From assembly GCA_964406005.1 (NCBI GenBank), contig CAYOPZ010000001.1, positions 124,001 to 188,000 on the forward strand: DNA of 64,000 bases, written 5' to 3'. Of this stretch, positions 53,694-62,632 are shown piece after piece. Both the position numbers and the translations under genes were made by a program. The DNA is from CAYOPZ01 sp964406005. Its GTDB lineage: Bacteria; Bacteroidota; Bacteroidia; Bacteroidales; SM23-62. The notes below the pieces were generated by a model. That model was not told the DNA's origin. It ran no database searches and saw only the letters and a program-made list of their open reading frames with translations. Each line of letters begins with the position of its first letter. The first letter of the stretch is position 1.

Positions 53694-54980
53694 ATGAGAA
53701 TCGGCATAATCATCGGTCGTATCGGGGGCGTGGACGGCGTTGCGCTCGAAACCGAGAAATGGATAGAGGTGCTTCAGAGAATGGGGCATGAAATATTCAT
53801 ACTTTCCGGACAATTTGAAGAAAGGCACATGGACCAGGCCACCGAGACCCTTGTCCCCGAAATGTCTTTCTTCTCGCCTGAAAGTTTCTGGAGCCAGAAA
53901 AAGGCATTTTTTCATCCCGAAACCAATCCATCGGAACTCATTGAGCACATAAACCTTTACAGTAAAGTAATCTACAAAAAGATCCTTGAATGGTTACGGA
54001 AGGAAAAAATTGATCTCGTTGTCTCTGAAAACGCTTCGGCGCTGCCATCGCATCTTGAAATGGGCCTGGCCATCAGCAATGCTGTCCGGAAATCCGGCAT
54101 ACCCACCATTACCCACGATCACGATTTTGCCTGGGAGCGGGGTGACCGGTATTTATCGCCTCACAATACCATCAATGAATATGTGGAATCCGTTTTCCCC
54201 ATGCGACTTCATAATGTTCATGCGGTCATTAATACAAATGCGCAAATTACCCTGAAACAGCGTTTTAACAGGGATTCGGTCAATGTACCTAACGTTATGG
54301 ACTTTGATCTCCCCTTCGGTGAAAAAACGGATTACAACAAAAACATCAAACAGGTGCTCGGTTATGAGGAGGACGATATTCTTCTGTTCCAGATCACCCG
54401 CATTGTCAAAAGAAAAGGAATCGAAACCGCTATCGAACTGCTTCACAGGCTTGACGATAAAAAAATCAAGCTCGCCATCACCGGAAATTATGCCGATGAC
54501 GAAGGCAGCAAATACTATAATGAACTCGTAAACCAGATCCATGACCTTAAACTTGGCGACAGGGTTCATTTCGCCTATCATTGTTTTCACAACAAACGCC
54601 AGTCTGCAGAAAGCATCCGTACCGGCTACTCCCTTTCAGATGCATATTCCTCTGCCAGGGCCTGTACTTATTTCAGCACATATGAGGGATTCGGAAATGC
54701 CTTCGTTGAAGCCGTGCTGGCAAAGGTCCCCATTTTTGTAAACAATTATAAACCTGTATACTGGCCTGATATAGGCAGCAAAGGGTTCAGGGCCGTAATG
54801 CTCGAAGACAGCATCATCACCGACAAGGCATTATCGGAAATCAGGGATGTAATTTACAACGATGCGATGAACAGGGAGATCGCAGAACACAATTACCGGC
54901 TCGGCAAAAAACTGTTTTCCTATTCAACCCTTGAGGAAAAACTCGGGGAGCTGACAGACCTGGCCCTCAAGTCTGCATAA
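53694..54980 (+). CDS. GT4-family glycosyltransferase
   Basis: A 428-aa retaining glycosyltransferase with the GT-B fold. The N-terminal nucleotide-independent half has IGGVDGVALETEKW and HDHDFAWERGDRY near 141-153; the C-terminal half has the EX7E pair E331/E339 in EGFGNAFVEA, and RIVKRKGIETA as the KGI-type sugar-nucleotide contact. Similar short motifs occur in the N-terminal part of the protein at 56099-60283. Acceptor unknown; a soluble sugar or polar head group is possible. Its 3' end overlaps hemW tail-to-tail by 14 bp. Confidence 0.88.
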   Translation: MRIGIIIGRIGGVDGVALETEKWIEVLQRMGHEIFILSGQFEERHMDQATETLVPEMSFFSPESFWSQKKAFFHPETNPSELIEHINLYSKVIYKKILEWLRKEKIDLVVSENASALPSHLEMGLAISNAVRKSGIPTITHDHDFAWERGDRYLSPHNTINEYVESVFPMRLHNVHAVINTNAQITLKQRFNRDSVNVPNVMDFDLPFGEKTDYNKNIKQVLGYEEDDILLFQITRIVKRKGIETAIELLHRLDDKKIKLAITGNYADDEGSKYYNELVNQIHDLKLGDRVHFAYHCFHNKRQSAESIRTGYSLSDAYSSARACTYFSTYEGFGNAFVEAVLAKVPIFVNNYKPVYWPDIGSKGFRAVMLEDSIITDKALSEIRDVIYNDAMNREIAEHNYRLGKKLFSYSTLEEKLGELTDLALKSA

Positions 54981-56097
54981 ACAATCCTGTAACTATGTGG
55001 TCGGCAATGAACATTCCTTCTTCCGACAGTTTTACGGTATCCCCTTCGCTGACCAGCTTTCCTCCTGCAATGAAGGGCCCTGCCTGACGGAAAAAATGAT
55101 CATAATATTCCTCCCCCCATAACTCCCGGATATGAACTGTATTGACACCCCAGCAGGTTCGCAGGTGCGTGATCAGGTACTCATGGTACCTCGCCTTTTC
55201 GTCCGGTGTCTCACACTCGAAATATACACTCCCGCTGCTGAGCGCTTTGATGTAGCTGGCGTTTCTGGCATGGTTCCACCTTCTGGTCTTTCCGTCAAAT
55301 GAATGCGCCGAAGGCCCTATGCCAATGTATTTTTGCCCGTTCCAGTAAGCGCTGTTATGCCTGGAGATAAATCCGGGCCTGGCAAAATTCGAAATTTCAT
55401 AATGCCGGTAACCGTATTGCTCAAGACGACCGGTAAGCGTTTTGTACTGATCAAGGCTTTCATTGTCTGAAATGACGGAAAACCTGTTTTTTCTTTTCCC
55501 GTAATCAAATACGGTTCCGGATTCATAGCTGAGGTGATAGGCAGATATATGTCCCGGCAGGTGCCGGGATAGGATATGCAGGTTCTCTTCCCATTTTTCC
55601 CCGGTCAGCCCCGGAAAACCATAGATCAGGTCTGCGTTTATATTGTCAAACCCGGCACGGGCTGCATTTTCCAGGCATTTTTCCGCCTGTTCCCCCGTGT
55701 GTGTCCTGTTCATGAAAACCAGATCGTCATCATGAAACGACTGCACCCCGATGCTCAGCCTGTTAATGCCCGTATCTTTTATGGACGCCAGGTAATCCGG
55801 GCTCAGGTCATCCGGATTGGCCTCCAGGGTGATCTCTGCATCTGAAACCAACGTATAATTTTCATGCACCGTCCTCAGCAGGGCCCCGGTCTGTTCCGGT
55901 GATAACACAGAAGGTGTGCCACCTCCTATGTACAGGGTTCTCAGGGCTTCTCCCTGAAGATCGTTGCGCCTTTGCAGGAGTTCCTTCTGAATGGCCCCGA
56001 GCATGGAGTCTATATGCCTGAGTGATATGCTGAAATGAAAATCACAATAATGGCAGGCTTCCCGGCAGAAGGGTATATGAATGTAAAGCCCGGCCAT
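54967..56097 (-). CDS. hemW: Radical SAM heme chaperone HemW
   Basis: A 376-aa radical SAM protein related to coproporphyrinogen oxidase HemN but shorter, matching HemW, which binds and delivers heme. From ATG 56097 the [4Fe-4S] cysteines are C11, C15 and C18 (PFCREACHYCDF), followed by GGGTPS, EANPDD and QSFHDDDL. The typical HemN N-terminal motif is absent. It starts one base after the upstream glycosyltransferase stop, an unusual partner for hemW. Confidence 0.92.
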   Translation of the reverse strand: MAGLYIHIPFCREACHYCDFHFSISLRHIDSMLGAIQKELLQRRNDLQGEALRTLYIGGGTPSVLSPEQTGALLRTVHENYTLVSDAEITLEANPDDLSPDYLASIKDTGINRLSIGVQSFHDDDLVFMNRTHTGEQAEKCLENAARAGFDNINADLIYGFPGLTGEKWEENLHILSRHLPGHISAYHLSYESGTVFDYGKRKNRFSVISDNESLDQYKTLTGRLEQYGYRHYEISNFARPGFISRHNSAYWNGQKYIGIGPSAHSFDGKTRRWNHARNASYIKALSSGSVYFECETPDEKARYHEYLITHLRTCWGVNTVHIRELWGEEYYDHFFRQAGPFIAGGKLVSEGDTVKLSEEGMFIADHIVTGLFMQT

Positions 56098-56098
56098 A

Positions 56099-59000
56099 TC
56101 AGGCAATATATCCTACTATTGCATTCGAGACTGCTCTGGGTTCGGGTGAAAGGGAGTATATATTTCTCTCGTACTTACTGTTATAGGGGGATATATTCCT
56201 TGCCTGGCCTTCCACTACCAGGGTACTGCTTCCCCCGGGATCGAAACCCATTGCGTTTACCATTCCGAATTTCTTCAGTATGTCAGCCATATCCCGGTGG
56301 GTGGCACCTACCGACTCCCTGATCCTGCCATTTACGGTAAGCACCGAAAGATTTCCCGATGCATCCACACCCGCTGCAATTTTGGGTCCCCTCATATCCG
56401 TATAATCCAGTCTTGCGGCCTGTGTGCGGATCGAATTCTTTGTTTTCCACCCTTCCCTTTTCATATTCAGACAAAACTTTCCATCCGACAACAGCATGGG
56501 CCCCGCCTCTATGGCATGTTCCACTTTTTCCGTTCCCGGCAGGTAAAAATTAAGCTCCCTGTCGGTCACGGCCAGTTCTTCCTGGAAATGGTCCTTGTCT
56601 ATCGACAGGGTGATCCCTACCGGAACGATCTGTACGGATCCTCCGGACGGGTTCCGTATCACCTCTTTGATCCTGTTCCCGGCAAGACGCAGAACGACCC
56701 TGTTTGTTGCCGGTATCTCCTTCATATCCGACATCAGATCATAATACAGATATGGCTTGCTCAGATCCGTGCCGTTATACCCTTCGGGGGGGAAATGTAT
56801 CCTGCCGCTTTTTGTCCGGATTTCAAGACCCCCGCAAATGTTTACCCTTTTTATTTCAATCCTTCCATCTCGGTATATCAACATCGCGGCTTTGTTAAAG
56901 AGCGGAAGAGACAGTATCCTGTGGTCGGTAATGATCATTCCCAGCGGAGAGCCGATATAGCATTCCGGCAATCCGAGCTTTCCCACAAGTTCCGGATTAA
57001 GTATGTAACCGCCGTTCCATGCAATTTTCGCGGAGATCTTCATTTCTTTCTCAAAATACTCACAGAATCCCGTTACCTGCATGGGTTTCTCCGGTGCTGA
57101 CAGAGCCGCAAATTTCCAGTTCCGCCCTGAAAGCACATTATTTGCGTGGGCAATAACGCCATTCCAGGGGTGACCGTCATCATACAGGCCGCTGACATAC
57201 CTGAATTCCACCTCGTTTTTTTGTTCATCCTGACCCCGTAATTTTTCAAGTACATGCCTTACGGGCGATCCCCCCTGCTCCGCATCTTCCCTCAAAGCCT
57301 CCAGCACCTGCTTTTCACCCATTTTTCTGCACACCTGCAGATACAGGTCGCTTTTCAGTGTGTCGGAAAATTCCCTTGCAGTCTGAATGGGTGTCGGATA
57401 AGCAAGCGTGGGACGGATTCCCGCCGGAACGAACTGTATGTACCCGCTGTCCATGGGTATGCCGAGAATATTGGCCGCAATCTCGCTTCTTACCTTTCCT
57501 ATATGGAACCTGTCTATGGAAACAATGTCCGTCATAACAACCGCATTTCTCCGGTTTGCAATGATATAACCGTTCTTTACCTGAATGTCCCTGAGTATCC
57601 TAATGGCATTTTCACCCAGTTGCGGAAAATGAATCCCAACGCTCAGCTGGTCTGTCGAAACGATCCTCAGTATGCGTTTTTTATACAGCAATTTCAGCTC
57701 CGCATTTTGCCCCTTTTCTATAAACTCAATGAGTTCCGCTTTATTCAGTTGCCTGACAATGGATTTATCCTGGACGAATACATGGATCGGGGCAATTTTG
57801 AAGCCTGATTGTTTGAAATTGTCTTCGGTCAGTTCTTCTTCTATTTTCAGCCCTAACCTGGCCCTTACGGATTGAAGAACGAAAAATTCAAGTTCGTATA
57901 TCAGGTAATCTCCCGGGAATAATGCGATGGGAAGATTCTGATGCATTTTATCCATCAATTTGTACCTGTCGTCAATGGCCAGGACAGGGCTGGCTGTCAG
58001 CTGAGACAGCGCCAGGTTCCAGTCGGTGAAAAAATGAGGATTTTCTTCCACACGGAGCCTGACCTTCGGCTTGATGATACGGTTGTACAGTAGGTTTATG
58101 ATTCCCGTCAATTCCTGTATCGTGAAATCCTGGTAAGGATAATAATACATGTTCCTGTGCCTGTAGGTCATCGAATGATCGTGACGGATGGTAATTTCAC
58201 CCTCCCTGTAATGAAATATATTATCAACCGCATTGTAAAATGCGCTTGTTTTCCGGGGCGGCAGATTCTCATGTTCAGGATCCCTGGTAATGATCTCCCG
58301 TGCAAAATTCAGGGCAATTCCCCTGAAATGCTGCTCTTCGACCCTGAAAAAACTGGGATCGATAAGGGATTTCAGAAAAAGCATGAACGAAAGTTTTCCG
58401 TATCCCGGAAGATACTGTCTGTTCTTTGTATTCAGAATGGCTTCCAGGTCCTTGTTGCTGAAACTAACAATTCCCTTATAATCCCCCATTGCCCGGACGG
58501 TTTCCTCCATATTTGCCTGATTGGGCAGAAGCTGGAGATACAAACGGTAAAATATCCGGTTCAGGTTTTTTTCCAGGGAATACAAACTGTACCGTTTCAT
58601 AACGGCCTTCCTGTTGTGCCTGATTTCTTCAACGTACTTATTGGGAAAGAAAATCCGGTCGGTTATTTCCCGCACATGCCGCAGTTTTATGTTTTTCCCG
58701 TCAAACTCTATGACCTGCAGTCTGTCCTGTTCTTCAAGGTGTTCACCGATAACCTCCCTGTAAACATCCCTGGGTTCGTATCGCCGGCATATAATGGGTG
58801 TACCGCATGCAGTAGCCTCTATGATGGGGAGTCCCCTGCCTTCTGTTTTACTTGGAAGCAATATCAGGGAAGCGATATTATACAGTTCCGGAATGCCAAC
58901 CGGGTTTTTGAACCGTTTTTTAAATGATTCCCTGTCCAGCTCGCTGAACAGGCAGGCCATAAATATTTTTTCCCTGTGAACCGGTTTCAGTACCTCCATA

Positions 59001-60283
59001 AACTTATCAAAACGCTCTATCAATCTTTCGAAATATGCATACTGTCCTGTTGCAATAGGCCCTGTTATGAGCAATGTCAGCTTCAGATTCAGGTGTTTGT
59101 CGAGGTGGTCGATAAATACGGGGTCATGGAATATTCTCCTGATCAGCCTGAATCCAACTTCAATTTTTTTCCTCGAAATGATCCTTGTGGGCTGTAGAAA
59201 AATGATGTTCTCCGAAGCGAATTTCTCAATGGGCCGGGTTTTGCATCCGATCAGGATCGGACGTGGATTGGCTTCGTCAACCAGTTTGTTCTGAATCACG
59301 TCCTTTACCGAATAACCTACCAGCGTGTTTTTATACCGGCTCAATATTTTTTCAAACTGCAGGTATGCATTGATTTCATCTCTTTTCGATATGTTCAGGT
59401 ATTCATCCGTATCAACTGCTGTGCCTATTTCACAGATATTTGCAGGATTGTGTCCGTTCACCTTTATCAGGTGATCGCTCTGTCCCTTATTGATATTCAC
59501 ATTTATCCATGACCTCGATTCCCATGGAAATATCATTTCAATGATTGAAAAAAACTCTCCTATTTCTGAATTGGTAAAAAAGAAATCCCGGGGCCCTTTT
59601 CTGCTCCTTCCCAGTTCCAGATCCACGGGCCTGCTTCCCCCTTCCCAGTAAAAATCATGGTTGTTGTTTATTACGGGAATGCCCAGGTATTCCGAAATCA
59701 ATACCAGTGCAAGACTATATGCAACATTGCCCGGATTTGAGCAAACATTGATGACATACAATAGCTGAATGTCATTTTTCTCTATATACCTGCCGAGCTT
59801 TCCGCAGATTAATCTGACCTGTTTCCAGAATTTCAGTATAAGTTCATTGTATTCCTTGCTGCCCCTTTCAAGCCGGGTAAAATAAAAATCCCTGTACAGA
59901 TCCCAGTCATCGAAACCTTTTAATTCCCCCAACTCAAATTTCTTCGTTTTATCGTCTATCAGTTTTTCCGAGCCCGGTAAAAATTCTCCGGCAATATAAT
60001 GTATCCGTATGCCCGGTAATTTTTTCCTGAAAATCTTGGCATATTTTTCCACTTCTATCGTAACCCCGTCAACGGCATAATGAAAAGTGGAAAATGCCAT
60101 TGCCTTTGTATTTATGGTCTTGGAAAATGTATTAAAAGTACCCTCGAACCCGGCAGTGGGAAGCGTTTTATTTTCCCTGAACCTGTCTATATAAAGACCG
60201 AGATCAAACCAGGTCCTGATGTTTTCCCGGTTTATTTCGTTCATCATTTTCCGGACACTCATATTTTTTTCAAATCCAGGCAT
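56099..60283 (-). CDS. Giant GT4 glycosyltransferase fused to a phosphodiester-glycosidase (NAGPA) domain
   Basis: A 1394-aa fusion with no signal peptide. Residues 60-600 are a GT4 enzyme related to the 53694 protein: YAVDGVTIEVEKYAKIF, NNHDFYWEGG (207-216), RIISRKKIEV, and EX7E E481/E489 in EGRGLPIIEA. Residues about 610-1100 form a long region I cannot assign. Residues about 1250-1394 match NAGPA/phosphodiester glycosidase (PF09992): SIRTQAARLDY, VLTVNGRI, GFDPGGSSTLV. NAGPA removes sugar-1-phosphate caps from phosphodiesters. Making and trimming of one glycan is a reasonable idea; no substrate is known. Confidence 0.8.
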   Translation of the reverse strand: MPGFEKNMSVRKMMNEINRENIRTWFDLGLYIDRFRENKTLPTAGFEGTFNTFSKTINTKAMAFSTFHYAVDGVTIEVEKYAKIFRKKLPGIRIHYIAGEFLPGSEKLIDDKTKKFELGELKGFDDWDLYRDFYFTRLERGSKEYNELILKFWKQVRLICGKLGRYIEKNDIQLLYVINVCSNPGNVAYSLALVLISEYLGIPVINNNHDFYWEGGSRPVDLELGRSRKGPRDFFFTNSEIGEFFSIIEMIFPWESRSWINVNINKGQSDHLIKVNGHNPANICEIGTAVDTDEYLNISKRDEINAYLQFEKILSRYKNTLVGYSVKDVIQNKLVDEANPRPILIGCKTRPIEKFASENIIFLQPTRIISRKKIEVGFRLIRRIFHDPVFIDHLDKHLNLKLTLLITGPIATGQYAYFERLIERFDKFMEVLKPVHREKIFMACLFSELDRESFKKRFKNPVGIPELYNIASLILLPSKTEGRGLPIIEATACGTPIICRRYEPRDVYREVIGEHLEEQDRLQVIEFDGKNIKLRHVREITDRIFFPNKYVEEIRHNRKAVMKRYSLYSLEKNLNRIFYRLYLQLLPNQANMEETVRAMGDYKGIVSFSNKDLEAILNTKNRQYLPGYGKLSFMLFLKSLIDPSFFRVEEQHFRGIALNFAREIITRDPEHENLPPRKTSAFYNAVDNIFHYREGEITIRHDHSMTYRHRNMYYYPYQDFTIQELTGIINLLYNRIIKPKVRLRVEENPHFFTDWNLALSQLTASPVLAIDDRYKLMDKMHQNLPIALFPGDYLIYELEFFVLQSVRARLGLKIEEELTEDNFKQSGFKIAPIHVFVQDKSIVRQLNKAELIEFIEKGQNAELKLLYKKRILRIVSTDQLSVGIHFPQLGENAIRILRDIQVKNGYIIANRRNAVVMTDIVSIDRFHIGKVRSEIAANILGIPMDSGYIQFVPAGIRPTLAYPTPIQTAREFSDTLKSDLYLQVCRKMGEKQVLEALREDAEQGGSPVRHVLEKLRGQDEQKNEVEFRYVSGLYDDGHPWNGVIAHANNVLSGRNWKFAALSAPEKPMQVTGFCEYFEKEMKISAKIAWNGGYILNPELVGKLGLPECYIGSPLGMIITDHRILSLPLFNKAAMLIYRDGRIEIKRVNICGGLEIRTKSGRIHFPPEGYNGTDLSKPYLYYDLMSDMKEIPATNRVVLRLAGNRIKEVIRNPSGGSVQIVPVGITLSIDKDHFQEELAVTDRELNFYLPGTEKVEHAIEAGPMLLSDGKFCLNMKREGWKTKNSIRTQAARLDYTDMRGPKIAAGVDASGNLSVLTVNGRIRESVGATHRDMADILKKFGMVNAMGFDPGGSSTLVVEGQARNISPYNSKYERNIYSLSPEPRAVSNAIVGYIA

Positions 60284-60322
60284 ACTTTATAAACTGACAT
60301 ATGATTAAATTTATAAAAAAAA

Positions 60323-60712
60323 ATGTACCTGAGAATATACTGGAAAGTACTGGGCTGGTCGCTGCTGATGCTCGTACTGTTCCTTGCCCCTGCCGGTCAA
60401 TTACCGGAATCACCGGAAATTCCTTTATTTGACAAAGGGGTTCACATTTTCATGTTCTCTGTTTTCTCGGTCTTCCTGTTCATCGCAAGAATGACACATA
60501 GGAAAATTAAGCTGCTCAACCGTAACTTAATGGTGTATGTTTTCCTCTCGGTACTTCTTTTCGGAATGCTTATTGAAATTTCTCAGTCACTTCTGGATCT
60601 CGGGCGAAACGGGGAAATCCTTGATCTGCTTGCCGACCTTGCAGGGTTTTTTATCGGCTTACTGTTTATTCTTGTCCTGCAGAAAAATTTAAAATTCCCG
60701 ACTACAGATTGA
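60323..60712 (+). CDS. VanZ-like membrane protein
   Basis: A 129-aa protein with four membrane helices and VanZ-type landmarks: PLFDKGVHIFMFSVFSVFLF, EISQSLLDLGRNGEILDLLADLAGFFIG (the conserved E..Q and R..E.D pattern). VanZ raises teicoplanin resistance in enterococci; in Bacteroidota its role is unknown. Its 3' end overlaps the Rrf2 gene tail-to-tail by 11 bp. It is divergent from the fusion glycosyltransferase gene, with only 39 bp between starts. Confidence 0.88.
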   Translation: MYLRIYWKVLGWSLLMLVLFLAPAGQLPESPEIPLFDKGVHIFMFSVFSVFLFIARMTHRKIKLLNRNLMVYVFLSVLLFGMLIEISQSLLDLGRNGEILDLLADLAGFFIGLLFILVLQKNLKFPTTD

Positions 60713-61139
60713 CGATTTTTTTCCCTTCACGAATTTCATCAACCAGTTCGGATATTTTTTCCTGCTGAAACAAATTCACGATACTTTTTCTTATCTCCAG
60801 GTATTTATCGTGCAGGGAACACTGTTCATTTACATCGTCACTGCAGTCATCCAGTCTTATCAGACATTTTTTGAATATATCCTGGCCGTCAATGATGTCA
60901 ACTATGTCTATAAGGTATATTTCTTCTGCCGTCTTTCCCAATCCGAATCCTCCGTGCGGTCCCTTTGTCGACGACAATAATTTGTGTTTTGCAAGCGTCT
61001 GAAGTATTTTTCCAAGAAAAGGGGTGGGTATTTTCAGTTCCTTTGATATCTGCTTGATTCCTATTTTTTTATCCACACCTGCATTCAACGCGAGATATAT
61101 AACTGCCCTTATGGCATACTTCGAGGTATTTGAAAGCAT
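60702..61139 (-). CDS. Rrf2-family transcriptional regulator with three cysteines
   Basis: A 145-aa winged-helix regulator: MLSNTSKYAIRAVIYLA, IKQISKELKIPTPFLGKILQTLAKHKLL, GPHGGFGL, followed by a cluster C92, C99, C107 (KCLIRLDDCSDD, EQCSLH) at the place where IscR/NsrR bind a [2Fe-2S] or [4Fe-4S] cluster. The 6- and 7-residue gaps are a little wider than in IscR. It is divergent from nadA across a 490-bp gap, so it may link nadA (an iron-sulfur enzyme) to cluster status. That target is inferred. Confidence 0.88.
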   Translation of the reverse strand: MLSNTSKYAIRAVIYLALNAGVDKKIGIKQISKELKIPTPFLGKILQTLAKHKLLSSTKGPHGGFGLGKTAEEIYLIDIVDIIDGQDIFKKCLIRLDDCSDDVNEQCSLHDKYLEIRKSIVNLFQQEKISELVDEIREGKKIVNL

Positions 61140-61629
61140 CTTTAGAACGGGTTGGTTATATATTCAAATTTATATAAATTATTTATTTTATACCTGAGTG
61201 TATTAAACTTTCATTATCCTAAATTCTCATTTGATCTTTTAAAATATGTGGAATAAGTTGTTAAACCTATGTTAATTTCATTTCAAAATATTTATTTAAA
61301 ACCCTTGTAAAAAGTAATTTTACTTCTTCTTATCCGATTTACCGTAAATTCAAAATTTATCTTTCATTTATTACCCATCAATATTAAACAGCATATACAC
61401 AACAAAACACTATATTAATTATTAAAAAATAAACCCTAAGATATCAATCAACAATTGTTAATATTGCCGTAAATTTTTTAATACAAGATATTTATACGAT
61501 GAAAACCTGTTGGTATAAAACGCCATTCATTTAATAATAAAATTCACATTAACAGAAGATAATTTTAATAACATTATCAACAGATTATAATCATAATAAT
61601 ATATATCATTAATTATAATAAATAATTAT
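61140..61629. other. 490-bp AT-rich divergent intergenic region
   Basis: No ORF of note. Very AT-rich. For the Rrf2 gene, TAAATTTG (minus strand, 61172-61165) matches a -7 box 25 nt before its ATG. For nadA I see no clear promoter; the leader is largely A/T runs and short repeats (TTAATTATAATAAATAATTAT). It is the longest gap in the window. Confidence 0.55.
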
Positions 61630-62628
61630 ATGCCTGTTAATACCGCAGATATAAGAGCGAAAGGATTTGTTGATCTGAAGGTGGATCCGCAGACAGACCT
61701 GAAGGATGAAATCAACAGGATGAGGTCCGAAAAGAATGCCGTAATTCTCGCACATTATTACCAGGACGGAGAAATACAGGACATTGCGGATTTTGTCGGT
61801 GACAGCCTTGCCCTGTCACAGAAAGCAGAAGAGACAGATGCAGAAATAATTCTTTTTGCCGGGGTTCATTTCATGGCTGAAACGGCAAAAATACTTTCTC
61901 CTGATAAGAAAGTACTGTTGCCGGATATGAATGCAGGCTGTTCACTGGCAGATTCCTGCCCGACTGAAGAATTCAGGAAATTTGTGGAACAACACCCGGA
62001 TCATACTGTCATTTCATATGTAAATACAAGTGCAGAAATAAAAGCATTGACAGACATTGTATGTACTTCATCAAATGCAATGCAAATTGTTGAAAGCCTG
62101 CCGGAAGAAGAGAAAATAATCTTTGCACCCGACAGGAACCTTGGCAATTATATCAAATCGGTAACAGGAAGGGATATGCTGATCTGGCAAGGCGCCTGTC
62201 ATGTACATGAAGAATTTTCACTGGAAAGAATATTGCAGATAAAGGAAGAGGAGAAAGATGCAAAGATCATAGCGCATCCGGAATGTGAAAAACCAGTGTT
62301 GATCGTGGCAGATCATATAGGATCGACATCTTCCTTGTTAAAATATGTACAGACAGACAACGCAAGGAAATACATTGTGGCTACGGAATCGGGTATCATA
62401 CATCAGATGAAAAAAGCCTGTCCGGATAAGGTATTCATACCTGCACCCCCGAAAGACTCCACCTGTGCCTGTAATGATTGTAATTTCATGAAACTGATCA
62501 CAATAAAGAAGATTTACGGTTGTTTGAAATATGAAATGCCGGAAGTAAAAGTGGAGGGGAAAATTCAGGCAAAGGCAGTTCGTTCCATAAAAAGAATGCT
62601 GGAAATATCAGAAAAGCTGAAAATCTGA
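61630..62628 (+). CDS. nadA: Quinolinate synthase A
   Basis: [4Fe-4S] enzyme condensing iminoaspartate with dihydroxyacetone phosphate to quinolinate in NAD synthesis (332 aa). Signatures: ILAHYYQDGEIQDIADFVGDSL, MNAGCSLADSC (C104), WQGACHVHE (C190), ATESGIIH, and CACNDCNF (C284, with extra cysteines). These give the three cluster ligands. nadB and nadC are not in the window. Start ATG 61630. A repeat protein gene follows after four bases. Confidence 0.95.
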   Translation: MPVNTADIRAKGFVDLKVDPQTDLKDEINRMRSEKNAVILAHYYQDGEIQDIADFVGDSLALSQKAEETDAEIILFAGVHFMAETAKILSPDKKVLLPDMNAGCSLADSCPTEEFRKFVEQHPDHTVISYVNTSAEIKALTDIVCTSSNAMQIVESLPEEEKIIFAPDRNLGNYIKSVTGRDMLIWQGACHVHEEFSLERILQIKEEEKDAKIIAHPECEKPVLIVADHIGSTSSLLKYVQTDNARKYIVATESGIIHQMKKACPDKVFIPAPPKDSTCACNDCNFMKLITIKKIYGCLKYEMPEVKVEGKIQAKAVRSIKRMLEISEKLKI

Positions 62629-62632
62629 GACC

